Positions 19,271 to 27,895 of a stretch of DNA of 38,761 bases are shown one piece after another. Each line of letters starts with the position of its first letter. The stretch's first letter is position 1. The stretch spans positions 1 to 38,761 of the forward strand of contig CAMDXM010000007.1 in NCBI GenBank assembly GCA_945878025.1, given 5' to 3'. The DNA is from Pseudorhodoplanes sinuspersici. Its GTDB lineage: Bacteria; Pseudomonadota; Alphaproteobacteria; Rhizobiales; Xanthobacteraceae. The position numbers and the translations under genes are program-made. The notes beneath the pieces were generated by a model. It saw only the letters and a list, made by a program, of their open reading frames with translations. It was not told where the DNA came from and did not search any database.

Positions 19271-20479
19271 ATGAGTATGGGGACCGGCCGCGCATCATTC
19301 GCACATTCGGTGCGCGGTCTTGCCGTGGCCGCGCTCTGCATGGCCGCCGCCGATTGCGCGACCGTCGAACGCGTCGCTTTTACGCAGCAAGAACAGATCG
19401 TGGCGACCGTTCCCGGCTTTCCGGATGCCAGGGTCTGGGCCGACGATCCGGCCATCGCGCAAAAAAGCTCCGCTCTTGCGCCGGGCGTGACAAAACAGCC
19501 GACCATTCTCGCCTTGTCGGGCGGCGGCGCGGACGGCGCATTCGGCGCCGGCCTCCTGAGCGGCTGGTCCGCGCGCGGAAGCCGCCCGCAATTCACCGTC
19601 GTGACAGGCGCGAGCGCGGGCGCTCTGATCGCGCCCTTTGCGTTTCTCGGCTCCGGCTACGATGAAGTCCTGAAAAACGTTTTCGCCGGCGGCGAGATGG
19701 AGAATTTCCTCCAGTTCGACGGCGTGAGCGGCCTCGTCGGAACCGGCCTGTTCAAGGCCGGACCGTTGCGCGCGCTGATCGCAAAATATGTCGACGGCAC
19801 GACGCTGGACGCCATCGCCCAGCAATATCGCGCCGGCCGCAAGCTGTTCATCATCACCACCAATCTCGACGCGCAGCGCACCGCGATCTGGGACATGGGA
19901 CGCATCGCCTCGAGCGGACACCCCAAAGCCCTCGATCTGTTCCGCAGGGTGTTGGAAGCCTCGGCCAGCATTCCCGGCGTGTTCTCGCCGGTCCTGATCG
20001 ACGTCGAAGCCGGCGGAAAAGCCTTCTCGGAAATGCATGTCGATGGCGGCGTGACCGCCAATATCATGGTCGTGCCGGAAGCGATCCTGGTCGCCAACAA
20101 GGCAGTGCTGCAGCCGAATGTGCGGCCCAAGGTCTATATCATCATCAACGGCAAGCTCGATCCTTATTTCGAAGTGGTGAAGCCGCGCACGCTGCAGATC
20201 GCGATCCGCTCGTTCGAGACATCCGTGCGCGCCAACACGCGCAATACGCTGCTCGCGACTTACGAATTCTCAAAGCGCCGAAACTGGCAGGTCAATCTCG
20301 CGGCCATTGAGGATTCGGTGCCGAACCAGGCCAAGCCCGGCTTCGACACGGCCTATATGCGCGGATTGTTCGAATATGGATTCGAACGCGGCAAGAGCGG
20401 GCAGCTCTGGCAGGCCAACCCGGGGGATCCGATCGAGCAGCGGATGCGATCCCCGCGCGTCGCAGCGAGCCAGCAGTAA
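19271..20479 (+). CDS. Patatin-like phospholipase
   Basis: LALSGGGADGAFGAG, GXSXG as TGASAGAL, catalytic Asp in MHVDGG; hydrophobic leader from ATG 19271. Confidence 0.92.
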   Translation: MSMGTGRASFAHSVRGLAVAALCMAAADCATVERVAFTQQEQIVATVPGFPDARVWADDPAIAQKSSALAPGVTKQPTILALSGGGADGAFGAGLLSGWSARGSRPQFTVVTGASAGALIAPFAFLGSGYDEVLKNVFAGGEMENFLQFDGVSGLVGTGLFKAGPLRALIAKYVDGTTLDAIAQQYRAGRKLFIITTNLDAQRTAIWDMGRIASSGHPKALDLFRRVLEASASIPGVFSPVLIDVEAGGKAFSEMHVDGGVTANIMVVPEAILVANKAVLQPNVRPKVYIIINGKLDPYFEVVKPRTLQIAIRSFETSVRANTRNTLLATYEFSKRRNWQVNLAAIEDSVPNQAKPGFDTAYMRGLFEYGFERGKSGQLWQANPGDPIEQRMRSPRVAASQQ

Positions 20480-20497
20480 CGCATACGATTTCTCGTC

Positions 20498-20626
20498 CGT
20501 CATGGCCGGCACCCGGGTCCGGCCTTCGGCCGGCCTGAGCACAAGCCTTATGCCGGGCACCCACGTCTTGCTTTCTTTTCATGGCATCCAAAGACGTGGA
20601 TGGCCGGGACGAGCCCGGCCATGACG
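20498..20626. repeat. Palindromic repeat, family B, MITE-like (no internal ORF)
   Basis: Outer arms CGTCATGGCCGG ... CCGGCCATGACG; inner arms CACGTCTT / AAGACGTGG; right arm closely matches the 38.3-38.7 kb inverted repeats. Confidence 0.85.
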
Positions 20627-20647
20627 AATGAGAGAGCACCGCGATCA

Positions 20648-20968
20648 TCACCGAGCCTTACTAGGCCGCGCCTTTCCCGGGTCCGGATACCAGGTCCATT
20701 CGCTCGACCAGTCGGGAGGGCGGCATAATCGTCCGCCGATCAGCTCGCCCAGCTCGCTGTTTTTGAAGACGACGGTGACGCCGATATCGAAGGGTCCGCC
20801 GCAGGGCACGCGGGTGCCGAGAATTTGAAACCAATGGATTTTGCGCGCCCGCAGATCGGCCTGCGCCGCGTCGATAAAGGGACGGCGCAAACTCCAGACG
20901 CCCACCAGCGCCGCGAGGCAAGCGCTCGTGGCGACGAAAGTAGCGACTCGCTTTTGCAGGGTCGTCAT
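20648..20968 (-). CDS. Hypothetical small signal-anchored protein
   Basis: 106 aa, N-terminal hydrophobic segment; lies between two repeat elements; no family recognised. Confidence 0.55.
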   Translation of the reverse strand: MTTLQKRVATFVATSACLAALVGVWSLRRPFIDAAQADLRARKIHWFQILGTRVPCGGPFDIGVTVVFKNSELGELIGGRLCRPPDWSSEWTWYPDPGKARPSKAR

Positions 20969-20990
20969 TAGACCGGGCTTCTCTCCATAA

Positions 20991-21088
20991 CCTCATGGTG
21001 AGGAGCGCGTAGCGCGTCTCGAACCATGAGGCCCGAGTCTGGGCCGCCTTCATCCTTCGAGACGGGCTTCGCCCTCCTCAGGATGAGG
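20991..21088. repeat. REP/BIME-like palindromic element, family A1
   Basis: cctcatggtgaggagcgcgtagcgcgtctcgaaccatgagg ... catccttcgagacgggcttcgccctcctcaggatgagg. Confidence 0.85.
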
Positions 21089-22787
21089 CGGGGCCAGACC
21101 GCGCCAGAAAATCGAAATCGCAGCCCTCGTCCGCCTGCTGCACATGCTCGCGATAGAGCCGCGCATAGCCGCGCTGCGCGACTTCCGGCACTGGCGGCGC
21201 TTGCCAGGCAGCTCTGCGCTTTTTGAGCTCGGCATCATCGACAAGCAGGTCGATCCGGCGCGCATTCACGTCGAGGCGGATGCGGTCGCCGTTTTTCACC
21301 AGCGCCAGCGGTCCGCCGCTCGCGGCTTCCGGCGCGATATGAAGAACGATGGTGCCGAAGGCCGTGCCGCTCATGCGGGCGTCCGACATGCGCACCATGT
21401 CCTTGATGCCCTTCTGCGCGAGTTTTTTCGGGATCGGCAGATAGCCCGCCTCCGGCATGCCCGGCGCGCCGATCGGCCCGGCATTGCGCATCACCAGAAT
21501 ATCGTCCTCGGTCACGTCGAGCGCGGGGTCGTCGATCCTTTTGGTCATGTCGGCGACCGAATCGAACACCACCGCGCGGCCTTCATGCTGCATCAGCTTC
21601 GACGACGCCGCGCCCTGCTTGATGACGGCGCCGCGCGGCGCGAGATTGCCGCGCAGGATCGCGATGCCGCCTTCCTTCCTGAGCGGATTTGCGCGCGGGC
21701 GGATCACGGTCTGGCCCGGCACGTCCTCGAATTTTTTGATTGCGTCACCGAGCGTGCCGCCCATCACATGCTTCGCACCGAGCGCCAGCAGGTCTTTCAG
21801 TTCCTGCATCAGCCGGGGCACGCCGCCGGCCTGATGGAAATGCTCCATGTAATGCTCGCCCGTGGGCTTGAGATCGACCAGCACCGGCGTCTTGCGGCCG
21901 ATCTCGTCGAAGTCCTCGAGCGCGATCGGGCTCGTCGTGCGGCCGGCGATGGCGGAGAGATGCACCACGCCATTGGTGGAGCCGCCGATCGCCTGCAGCA
22001 TGACAATGGCGTTGCGGAAGGCGTCCCTGGTCAGAATCTCCGACGGCTTCGGGCCGCCCTTGGTCATTTCGGCCGCGCGCTTGCCGGTCGCCTCCGCGAT
22101 CCGCACGCGGTCGGCATGGGTCGCAGGGATCGAAGCGCTGCCGGGCAGCGCGATGCCGAGCGCTTCCACCATGCAGGCGATGGTCGACGCGGTACCCATC
22201 ACGCCGCAGGTGCCGACCGACGGCACGAGCCGCTCATTCGCCACCTCGATATCGGCCTCGCTGATGCGCCCGCCGCGGAATTCGCCCCACAGGCGCCGGC
22301 AGTCCGTGCAGGCGCCGAGAACCTCACCGCGAAAATGCCCGACCAGCATCGGCCCGACCGGAAGCACGATTGCAGGCTTGTCCGCGCTCGCCATCGCCAT
22401 CACCTGCGCCGGCGTGGTCTTGTCGCAGCCGCCGATCAGCACCACCGAATCGACCGGCAGCGCGCGGATCATCTCCTCGGTGTCCATCGCCATCAGGTTG
22501 CGAAGGAACATCGAGGTCGGATAGGCGAAGCTTTCGTGGATCGAGATGGTCGGAAACACCATCGGCATCGCGCCCGCGAGCATGACGCCGCGCTTCACGG
22601 CTTCGATCAGCGCCGGCACATTGCCGTGGCAGGGATTGAAGTCGGAATAGGTATTGGTGATGCCGACGATCGGGCGCGCCAGCGCGTCGTCGGAATAGCC
22701 CATCGCCTTGATGAAGGCCTTGCGCAGGAACAGCGAAAAATCGTCATCGCCGTAGCTGGTCAATCCCTGGCGTAGTCCACCCGTCAT
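21078..22787 (-). CDS. IlvD/Edd family dehydratase (probable sugar-acid dehydratase)
   Basis: IGGCDKTTPAQVMA, NPCHGN, GTCGVMGTASTIACMVEALG; downstream of TRAP transporter genes. Confidence 0.93.
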   Translation of the reverse strand: MTGGLRQGLTSYGDDDFSLFLRKAFIKAMGYSDDALARPIVGITNTYSDFNPCHGNVPALIEAVKRGVMLAGAMPMVFPTISIHESFAYPTSMFLRNLMAMDTEEMIRALPVDSVVLIGGCDKTTPAQVMAMASADKPAIVLPVGPMLVGHFRGEVLGACTDCRRLWGEFRGGRISEADIEVANERLVPSVGTCGVMGTASTIACMVEALGIALPGSASIPATHADRVRIAEATGKRAAEMTKGGPKPSEILTRDAFRNAIVMLQAIGGSTNGVVHLSAIAGRTTSPIALEDFDEIGRKTPVLVDLKPTGEHYMEHFHQAGGVPRLMQELKDLLALGAKHVMGGTLGDAIKKFEDVPGQTVIRPRANPLRKEGGIAILRGNLAPRGAVIKQGAASSKLMQHEGRAVVFDSVADMTKRIDDPALDVTEDDILVMRNAGPIGAPGMPEAGYLPIPKKLAQKGIKDMVRMSDARMSGTAFGTIVLHIAPEAASGGPLALVKNGDRIRLDVNARRIDLLVDDAELKKRRAAWQAPPVPEVAQRGYARLYREHVQQADEGCDFDFLARSGPASS

Positions 22788-22829
22788 TCCAGCTCTTTCA
22801 ATCGTCGAATCGCGCGGGCATGTCCGCCA

Positions 22830-24170
22830 TCACGGACAGATATAGCCCGTGCCACTCGGGTTTTTGAAGCATCCGACCGACTCCGGCAAGAGATGTTTCG
22901 GAAGCCAGAGAACGATCTCGGGAAAGAATATGGCGAATGCGATGGCGCCGAAGAAGATCACGTAGATGGGGAACGAGGCGAGCATCGCCCTCGAGAAACG
23001 CACGCCGACGAATTTCGAGGCCATGAGCAGACAGAGACCATAGGGCGGCGTGATCAGGCCAAAGGCAAGAGTGACGATGATCACCACGCCCATATGAACC
23101 GGATTGATGTCGGCGGTCTGGCTCAAGTCGACGATGATCGGCATAAAGATGATGATGGCCGGAATCGCATCGATGAAATCGCCGACCACGATGAACAGCA
23201 GCGTCAGCAGCAGCATGATCATGAAAGGATCGTTGCCGGCCGCATTGGAGATCCAGCCCGACACCACCGCGGGCCCCCGCAGATAGGCCAGCATCCAGCC
23301 GAACATCGACGCCGCGCCGATGGTGATCAGCGGAATCGAGTAGAGCAGCCCCGTCAGCGCCATGTCGCGCGGCAGCTTTGTGACATGGCGCGGATTGAGC
23401 AGCGGGATCGCGACGAACAGGATATAGGCGACGGCGATGACGCCGGCCTCGGTCGGTGTGAAAAATCCGGTGAGAATCCCGCCCATGATGATGACGGGAA
23501 TCATCAGCGGCACCGCCGCGCTCTTGGCCGCTTCGCTGAATTGCCCGAAGGTCGCGCGCCGTTTCTGGATGCCGACCGGACCGAAGAAAAAGCTGTAGAT
23601 CATCAGGCCAACGCCGACGAACAGGCCCGGCGCCACGCCGGCGAGAAACAACCCGCCGATCGAGACATTGCCGGTGGCCCCGTAAACCACCGCCATGATG
23701 CTCGGCGGAATGAGATTCGCCATCGTGGCGGCTGAGGCAATCAGGGCCGCGGTGAAGCCAAGATCGTAGCCTTCGCGCTTCATTTCGGGCGCCAGCGTGC
23801 GCGACAGAACCGCGACGTCGGCGGCGGACGAACCCGACACGCCCGCAAAGAACATGCTGAACACCGTGACCACCTGCGCGAGGCCGCCGCGAAAATGTCC
23901 GACCATCGTCTGCGACAGCGCGATCATGCGGCCGGTGACATTGGCCGACGTCATCAAGTCGCCGACCAGCAGAAAGAACGGAACCGCCAGCAGCGCTTCG
24001 GTATCCATGCCGTTGAAAAGCTGCGCCATCATCGAGGCGAGGCCGACCGGCGTGAACGCCGTCACGACGAGCACCGCGCCGATCAGCGCGAAGGCGACCG
24101 GCACGCCCATATAGCCGAGAAAGAGAAAAAGGAATCCCATCAGGAAAATGAGAGTGCCGTTCGCAGTCAT
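22830..24170 (-). CDS. dctM: TRAP transporter large permease, DctM type
   Basis: FFAGVSGSSAADVAVLSRTLAPEM, IPPSIMAVVYG, GFFTPTEAGVIAVAY; ATGA overlap with dctQ. Confidence 0.94.
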   Translation of the reverse strand: MTANGTLIFLMGFLFLFLGYMGVPVAFALIGAVLVVTAFTPVGLASMMAQLFNGMDTEALLAVPFFLLVGDLMTSANVTGRMIALSQTMVGHFRGGLAQVVTVFSMFFAGVSGSSAADVAVLSRTLAPEMKREGYDLGFTAALIASAATMANLIPPSIMAVVYGATGNVSIGGLFLAGVAPGLFVGVGLMIYSFFFGPVGIQKRRATFGQFSEAAKSAAVPLMIPVIIMGGILTGFFTPTEAGVIAVAYILFVAIPLLNPRHVTKLPRDMALTGLLYSIPLITIGAASMFGWMLAYLRGPAVVSGWISNAAGNDPFMIMLLLTLLFIVVGDFIDAIPAIIIFMPIIVDLSQTADINPVHMGVVIIVTLAFGLITPPYGLCLLMASKFVGVRFSRAMLASFPIYVIFFGAIAFAIFFPEIVLWLPKHLLPESVGCFKNPSGTGYICP

Positions 24171-24718
24171 AGCGCCTGCCTCCGCTCGAAATCGGCCACC
24201 GAGTCGTCGTCGAATCCATTGCGCCAGCCGTTGACCAATTGCTCGATCGTGAACAGCGAGACGAGAATTCCGCACAGGGGTATGGCGGCGTAGAGGCTCG
24301 ACAGCGGCGTCATCGACGGCATGCGCAGGCTTTTGAAGCCGTCGAGAAAATTGAGATAGCCGAAATAGATCATGCAGACGGCGACCGCCAGAACGACCAG
24401 ACGATTGAATGTCTCGAAATAGATCCGGCGCCGGCCGGTCATCGATTCCGCAAGCACGGCGAGATAGAGGTGATCGTTGCGGCGCGTCGCGGCGGCGACG
24501 CCGATGAAAATCCCATAGATGAAGAAGGTCATGGTGACTTCCTGCAGCCACAGCCACGGCCTGCCGATCGTGCGCGTGACGATGTCGCACAGCACCAGGA
24601 TCGTGAAACCGGTGATCGCGACGCCGCACAGAATCATCAGCACGCGTTCGACGATATCGAAGGCCCGCCATTTCAGATGGCGCTGCGCGTGCAGCACCAG
24701 ATCGTCCGATTCACTCAT
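24167..24718 (-). CDS. dctQ: TRAP transporter small permease, DctQ type
   Basis: Four TM segments; WLQEVTMTFFIYGIFIGVAAATRRNDHL. Confidence 0.9.
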   Translation of the reverse strand: MSESDDLVLHAQRHLKWRAFDIVERVLMILCGVAITGFTILVLCDIVTRTIGRPWLWLQEVTMTFFIYGIFIGVAAATRRNDHLYLAVLAESMTGRRRIYFETFNRLVVLAVAVCMIYFGYLNFLDGFKSLRMPSMTPLSSLYAAIPLCGILVSLFTIEQLVNGWRNGFDDDSVADFERRQAL

Positions 24719-24756
24719 CGGTTATGTCCAAGCGGCTTTGAGAAGAGCGAGACGCG

Positions 24757-24784
24757 GCGAGAGGCCGAAAGACCGGCCTCTCGC
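24757..24784 (-). promoter_or_regulatory. Intercistronic stem-loop between dctP and dctQ
   Basis: GCGAGAGGCC-gaaagacc-GGCCTCTCGC, perfect 10-bp stem with 8-nt loop. Confidence 0.75.
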
Positions 24785-24797
24785 GCGTTCGACCGGA

Positions 24798-25802
24798 TTA
24801 CTTCACGTTGCGGACGAGAGCGAGGACCTTCTCGGCGTTCGGCCCGAGATCCTTGGCAAGCTTGTCCTGGATCGGCTTCGAGATGTCCTGGAAGCCCTTT
24901 TTGTCGACATCCTTGACGATCTTGATGCCGATCTTCTGCAGCTTCGCCAGCGCTTCGTGTTCGAGCTTGAATGCGATCGCCGGCTGATTGCGGCTGAGCT
25001 CGTCGGCGGCCGCCTGCACCCATTTCTTCTGGTCGTCGTTGAGGCTCGACCAGACCTTGTCGCTCACGAACAGAACGGAGTTGTTGGCTTCGTGCTCGGT
25101 GAGCGAAAGGGTCGGCGCAACTTCGTAATGCTTGTTAATGAGATAATTGTTGATGCCGTTCTCGGCCATGTCGACGACGCCGGTCTGCAGCGAGGTGTAG
25201 ACTTCGCCGAACGGCATATGCACGACCTGCGCGCCATAGGCCGGGAACAGCGTGTCCTCCGTCACCGTCGCCTGCACACGGATCTTCGAGCCCTTGAGGT
25301 CGGCGACTTTGCCAACCGCCTTCTTGCCGTAGATGTGGCGCAGGCCCTGCGAGCCCAGCCCAAGCATATGCGCGCCCTTCATCTTGGCCGCATACAATGT
25401 CTTCATCGCCGCGATCACGGTCGGATCGCCGAGCACTTTGATCGCATGCGCTTCGTCGCGGAAAATGAAATGCAGCGAGAACACGCCCGATTCCGGCTGC
25501 GCGGTCGAGGCATTCGCGGTCGAGAGCAGCACGAAATCGATATCGCCGGTCTGCACTTTCTGCAGCGTCTGGGCTTCGGTGCCGAGCTGGGCGCCGGGAT
25601 ATTGATTGATCGAGAGCGTGCCTTTGGAGAGCTCCATCAGCTTCTTGTTGAACATTTCGCCGCCGGCGCCGTAGCCCGAGGTCTTGGGCTGATCGTAGGC
25701 GAACGAGAATTCACGCTTCTGGGCATTGGCGGCGGATGACAGGACCACGAGCGCGGCGCTGAACACGGCGGCCGCCGTGAAGAATTTTCGCATATTGGGC
25801 AT
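24798..25802 (-). CDS. dctP: TRAP transporter substrate-binding protein, DctP type
   Basis: Signal peptide; GSKIRVQATVTEDTLFPAYGAQVVHMPFGEVYTSLQTGVVDMAENG. Confidence 0.93.
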   Translation of the reverse strand: MPNMRKFFTAAAVFSAALVVLSSAANAQKREFSFAYDQPKTSGYGAGGEMFNKKLMELSKGTLSINQYPGAQLGTEAQTLQKVQTGDIDFVLLSTANASTAQPESGVFSLHFIFRDEAHAIKVLGDPTVIAAMKTLYAAKMKGAHMLGLGSQGLRHIYGKKAVGKVADLKGSKIRVQATVTEDTLFPAYGAQVVHMPFGEVYTSLQTGVVDMAENGINNYLINKHYEVAPTLSLTEHEANNSVLFVSDKVWSSLNDDQKKWVQAAADELSRNQPAIAFKLEHEALAKLQKIGIKIVKDVDKKGFQDISKPIQDKLAKDLGPNAEKVLALVRNVK

Positions 25803-25891
25803 GGGGACTCCCTCCCTGAGAGTTCATTGCGTGACTGAAGGCCCGTGACCGGGCGGTGTTTTTTCTTTCACCTTGCAAGGACATGGCTAGG

Positions 25892-25903
25892 ATTGTCAAC
25901 AAT
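25892..25903. promoter_or_regulatory. Candidate GntR/FCD operator 1
   Basis: ATTGTCAACAAT, inverted repeat ATTGT-ca-ACAAT upstream of dctP. Confidence 0.55.
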
Positions 25904-25955
25904 GTGGCTATTGGATTGGCATTTATGCCGATTTAAGGCCGATAAACTGGCGATT

Positions 25956-25965
25956 TTGTCGACAA
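25956..25965. promoter_or_regulatory. Candidate GntR/FCD operator 2
   Basis: TTGTCGACAA, perfect 10-bp palindrome; centre 63 bp from that of operator 1. Confidence 0.55.
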
Positions 25966-25981
25966 TTACCAATCTTTCCGC

Positions 25982-26084
25982 CGTCATGGCCGGGCTTGTC
26001 ATCGCAAGTCGGGGATACCCGACCTCCGCAATGTGAATGCGCAAGTCGGGTAAACCCGACTTTCGCCCAAGCCCGCGCATGACA
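25982..26084. repeat. Palindromic repeat, divergent family B-like element with two inner hairpins
   Basis: cgtcatggccgggcttg ... caagcccgcgcatgac outer arms; inner GTCGGGgataCCCGAC and AAGTCGGGtaaaCCCGACTT. Confidence 0.8.
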
Positions 26085-26112
26085 GCGGAGCAAGCGGTTT
26101 GGTTTTTCGCGT

Positions 26113-26790
26113 CTATTCCGCCGGGATGTCTTCGGCGGCGGCTTCGCGCAGACGGCCGATATACTTGTCCTTGTTCGGCCGCAGATGCTGCACGCACAAT
26201 TCCGAAAAGGCCCAGGAGTCGCGGCCCTTGAGGTGCTCGATCATCAATTCATGCTGGAAACGTGAGACCTCGAGCGCCTGCGGATCGGAGAAGGTGTTGG
26301 TGCGGATCACGTAGGTGAGATCCATATATTGCTTGACCAAGGCCAGCAGATGGTTGTTGCCGCACAGCGCGAAGAGCGCGAGATGAAAGCGGTCGTTGCA
26401 GGCGTGAATGCCGCGGAGATCCCCGGTTTCGACGCAGGCCGTGTATTCGCGCTGGATCCCGGCGATGCGCGCGATATCGTCCTTCGACGCGGGCAACCGG
26501 ATCCGGAGCGCGGCCTGCCGCTGCACCATTTCGCGCACGTCGTAGATTTCCTCGACTTCTGAAATCGTGAAGGCGCGCACCGCCGCCCCGACATTGCGGG
26601 TGCGCACCAGGATTCCCTTCTTTTCGAGCCGCACGAAGGCCGCGCGAATGAAATGGCGGGAATGGCCGAAGCGTTCGAGCAAGGCCTCCTCGCGCAGACG
26701 CTCGCCCGGCTTGAGACGGCCGAAGATGATATCGCCTTCCAGTGCGTCGGCGATTTCCTCGTCCGGCGGATATTCGGGCTGCGAGGTCAT
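26113..26790 (-). CDS. GntR family transcriptional regulator (FCD type)
   Basis: N-terminal wHTH LKPGERLREEALLERFGHSRHFIRAAFVRLEKKGIL; FCD-like helical C-terminus. Confidence 0.92.
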   Translation of the reverse strand: MTSQPEYPPDEEIADALEGDIIFGRLKPGERLREEALLERFGHSRHFIRAAFVRLEKKGILVRTRNVGAAVRAFTISEVEEIYDVREMVQRQAALRIRLPASKDDIARIAGIQREYTACVETGDLRGIHACNDRFHLALFALCGNNHLLALVKQYMDLTYVIRTNTFSDPQALEVSRFQHELMIEHLKGRDSWAFSELCVQHLRPNKDKYIGRLREAAAEDIPAE

Positions 26791-26898
26791 GGCTCCCTAT
26801 AGCACAGGATTGCGGACTGGCGCAGGGCGGACTCATCTGCGAAATTGCCGGTCCGGCACTGTCGCCGCGTAAAGTCGAGAAAGTTAAGAGAACTGGCA

Positions 26899-27894
26899 AT
26901 GGCGCGCATTTTCCTCACCCACATTCCTCACATGCTGCAGAATTACTACGGCGAACGGGCGGTGGCCGCGCTCCGCAAGCTGGGCGAGGTGAAGATCAAC
27001 ACGAGCGACGACGTGCTGGACGCCAGGGCGCTGTTCGAGGCCTCGAAAGGCTGCGACATCATCGTGTCCGACCGGCAGACGCCCGGACCGGGCGAATTTT
27101 TCGACATGGGGCCGGACGCGGTGGCGTTCCTTCGTTGCGCGGTCGATATCCGCAACATCGATGTCGCGGCCGCGAGCAAGCAAGGGATACTCGTCACGCA
27201 TGCGACGCCGGGCTTCATCGCATCGGTCAGCGAACAGACCATCGGCATGATGATCGACTGCGCGCGCAACGTGTCGGAATACGTGATGGATTATCGCGCC
27301 GGCAAGACGCCGGTCGCGCGCCCCGGCCGCCAGCTCAAAGGCGCGGCGCTCGGCATCATGGGCTATGGCGATATCGGGCAATATCTTGCGCCATTGGCCC
27401 TGGCATTGGGCATGACGGTGATGATCAGCGATCCGTTCAAAACGATCGACGATCCGAAGTTGCAACAGGTCGATCTGCCGACGCTCCTGCGCGAGAGCGA
27501 TTTCGTCGTCTGTCTCGTGGTCGCCAACGAGAAGACCGAGAACCTGATGAACGAGGCGACCTTCGCGCAGATGAAAAAGAGCGCCTATTTCATCAACATG
27601 TCGCGCGGCAATCTCGTCGACGAGGACGCGCTCATTCGCGCGCTCGACAAGAAAGTGATCGCGGGCGCCGCCATGGATGTCGGCCGCGCGCAAGACCAGA
27701 TGCCCTCGCTGAAACTCGCGCGCCGCCCGGACGTGGTCGCGACCCCGCACTCGGCAGGGCTCACCCCGCAGGCGATCGAGCATCAGGCCTTCGACACCGT
27801 GAACCAGGTGGCGGAACTCGTCGCCGGCCGCATGCCGCCGGGCGCGGCGAATGCCGACGCTGCGACCCGCTTGTCGCGTCTTCGCAAAGGATAA
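26899..27894 (+). CDS. D-2-hydroxyacid dehydrogenase, NAD-binding (phosphoglycerate dehydrogenase-like)
   Basis: LGIMGYGDIGQYLA Rossmann motif; INMSRGNLVDEDALIRAL; C-terminal His in TPHSAGLT. Confidence 0.9.
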   Translation: MARIFLTHIPHMLQNYYGERAVAALRKLGEVKINTSDDVLDARALFEASKGCDIIVSDRQTPGPGEFFDMGPDAVAFLRCAVDIRNIDVAAASKQGILVTHATPGFIASVSEQTIGMMIDCARNVSEYVMDYRAGKTPVARPGRQLKGAALGIMGYGDIGQYLAPLALALGMTVMISDPFKTIDDPKLQQVDLPTLLRESDFVVCLVVANEKTENLMNEATFAQMKKSAYFINMSRGNLVDEDALIRALDKKVIAGAAMDVGRAQDQMPSLKLARRPDVVATPHSAGLTPQAIEHQAFDTVNQVAELVAGRMPPGAANADAATRLSRLRKG

Positions 27895-27895
27895 G

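Noticed and set aside
17896-19596. 566-aa - strand ORF over the antiporter and the patatin 5' end
   Set aside because: Alternative frame of the nhaP2-like gene; no motifs.
21144-22775. 543-aa + strand ORF antisense to the dehydratase
   Set aside because: Shadow ORF; the - strand carries the IlvD/Edd motifs.
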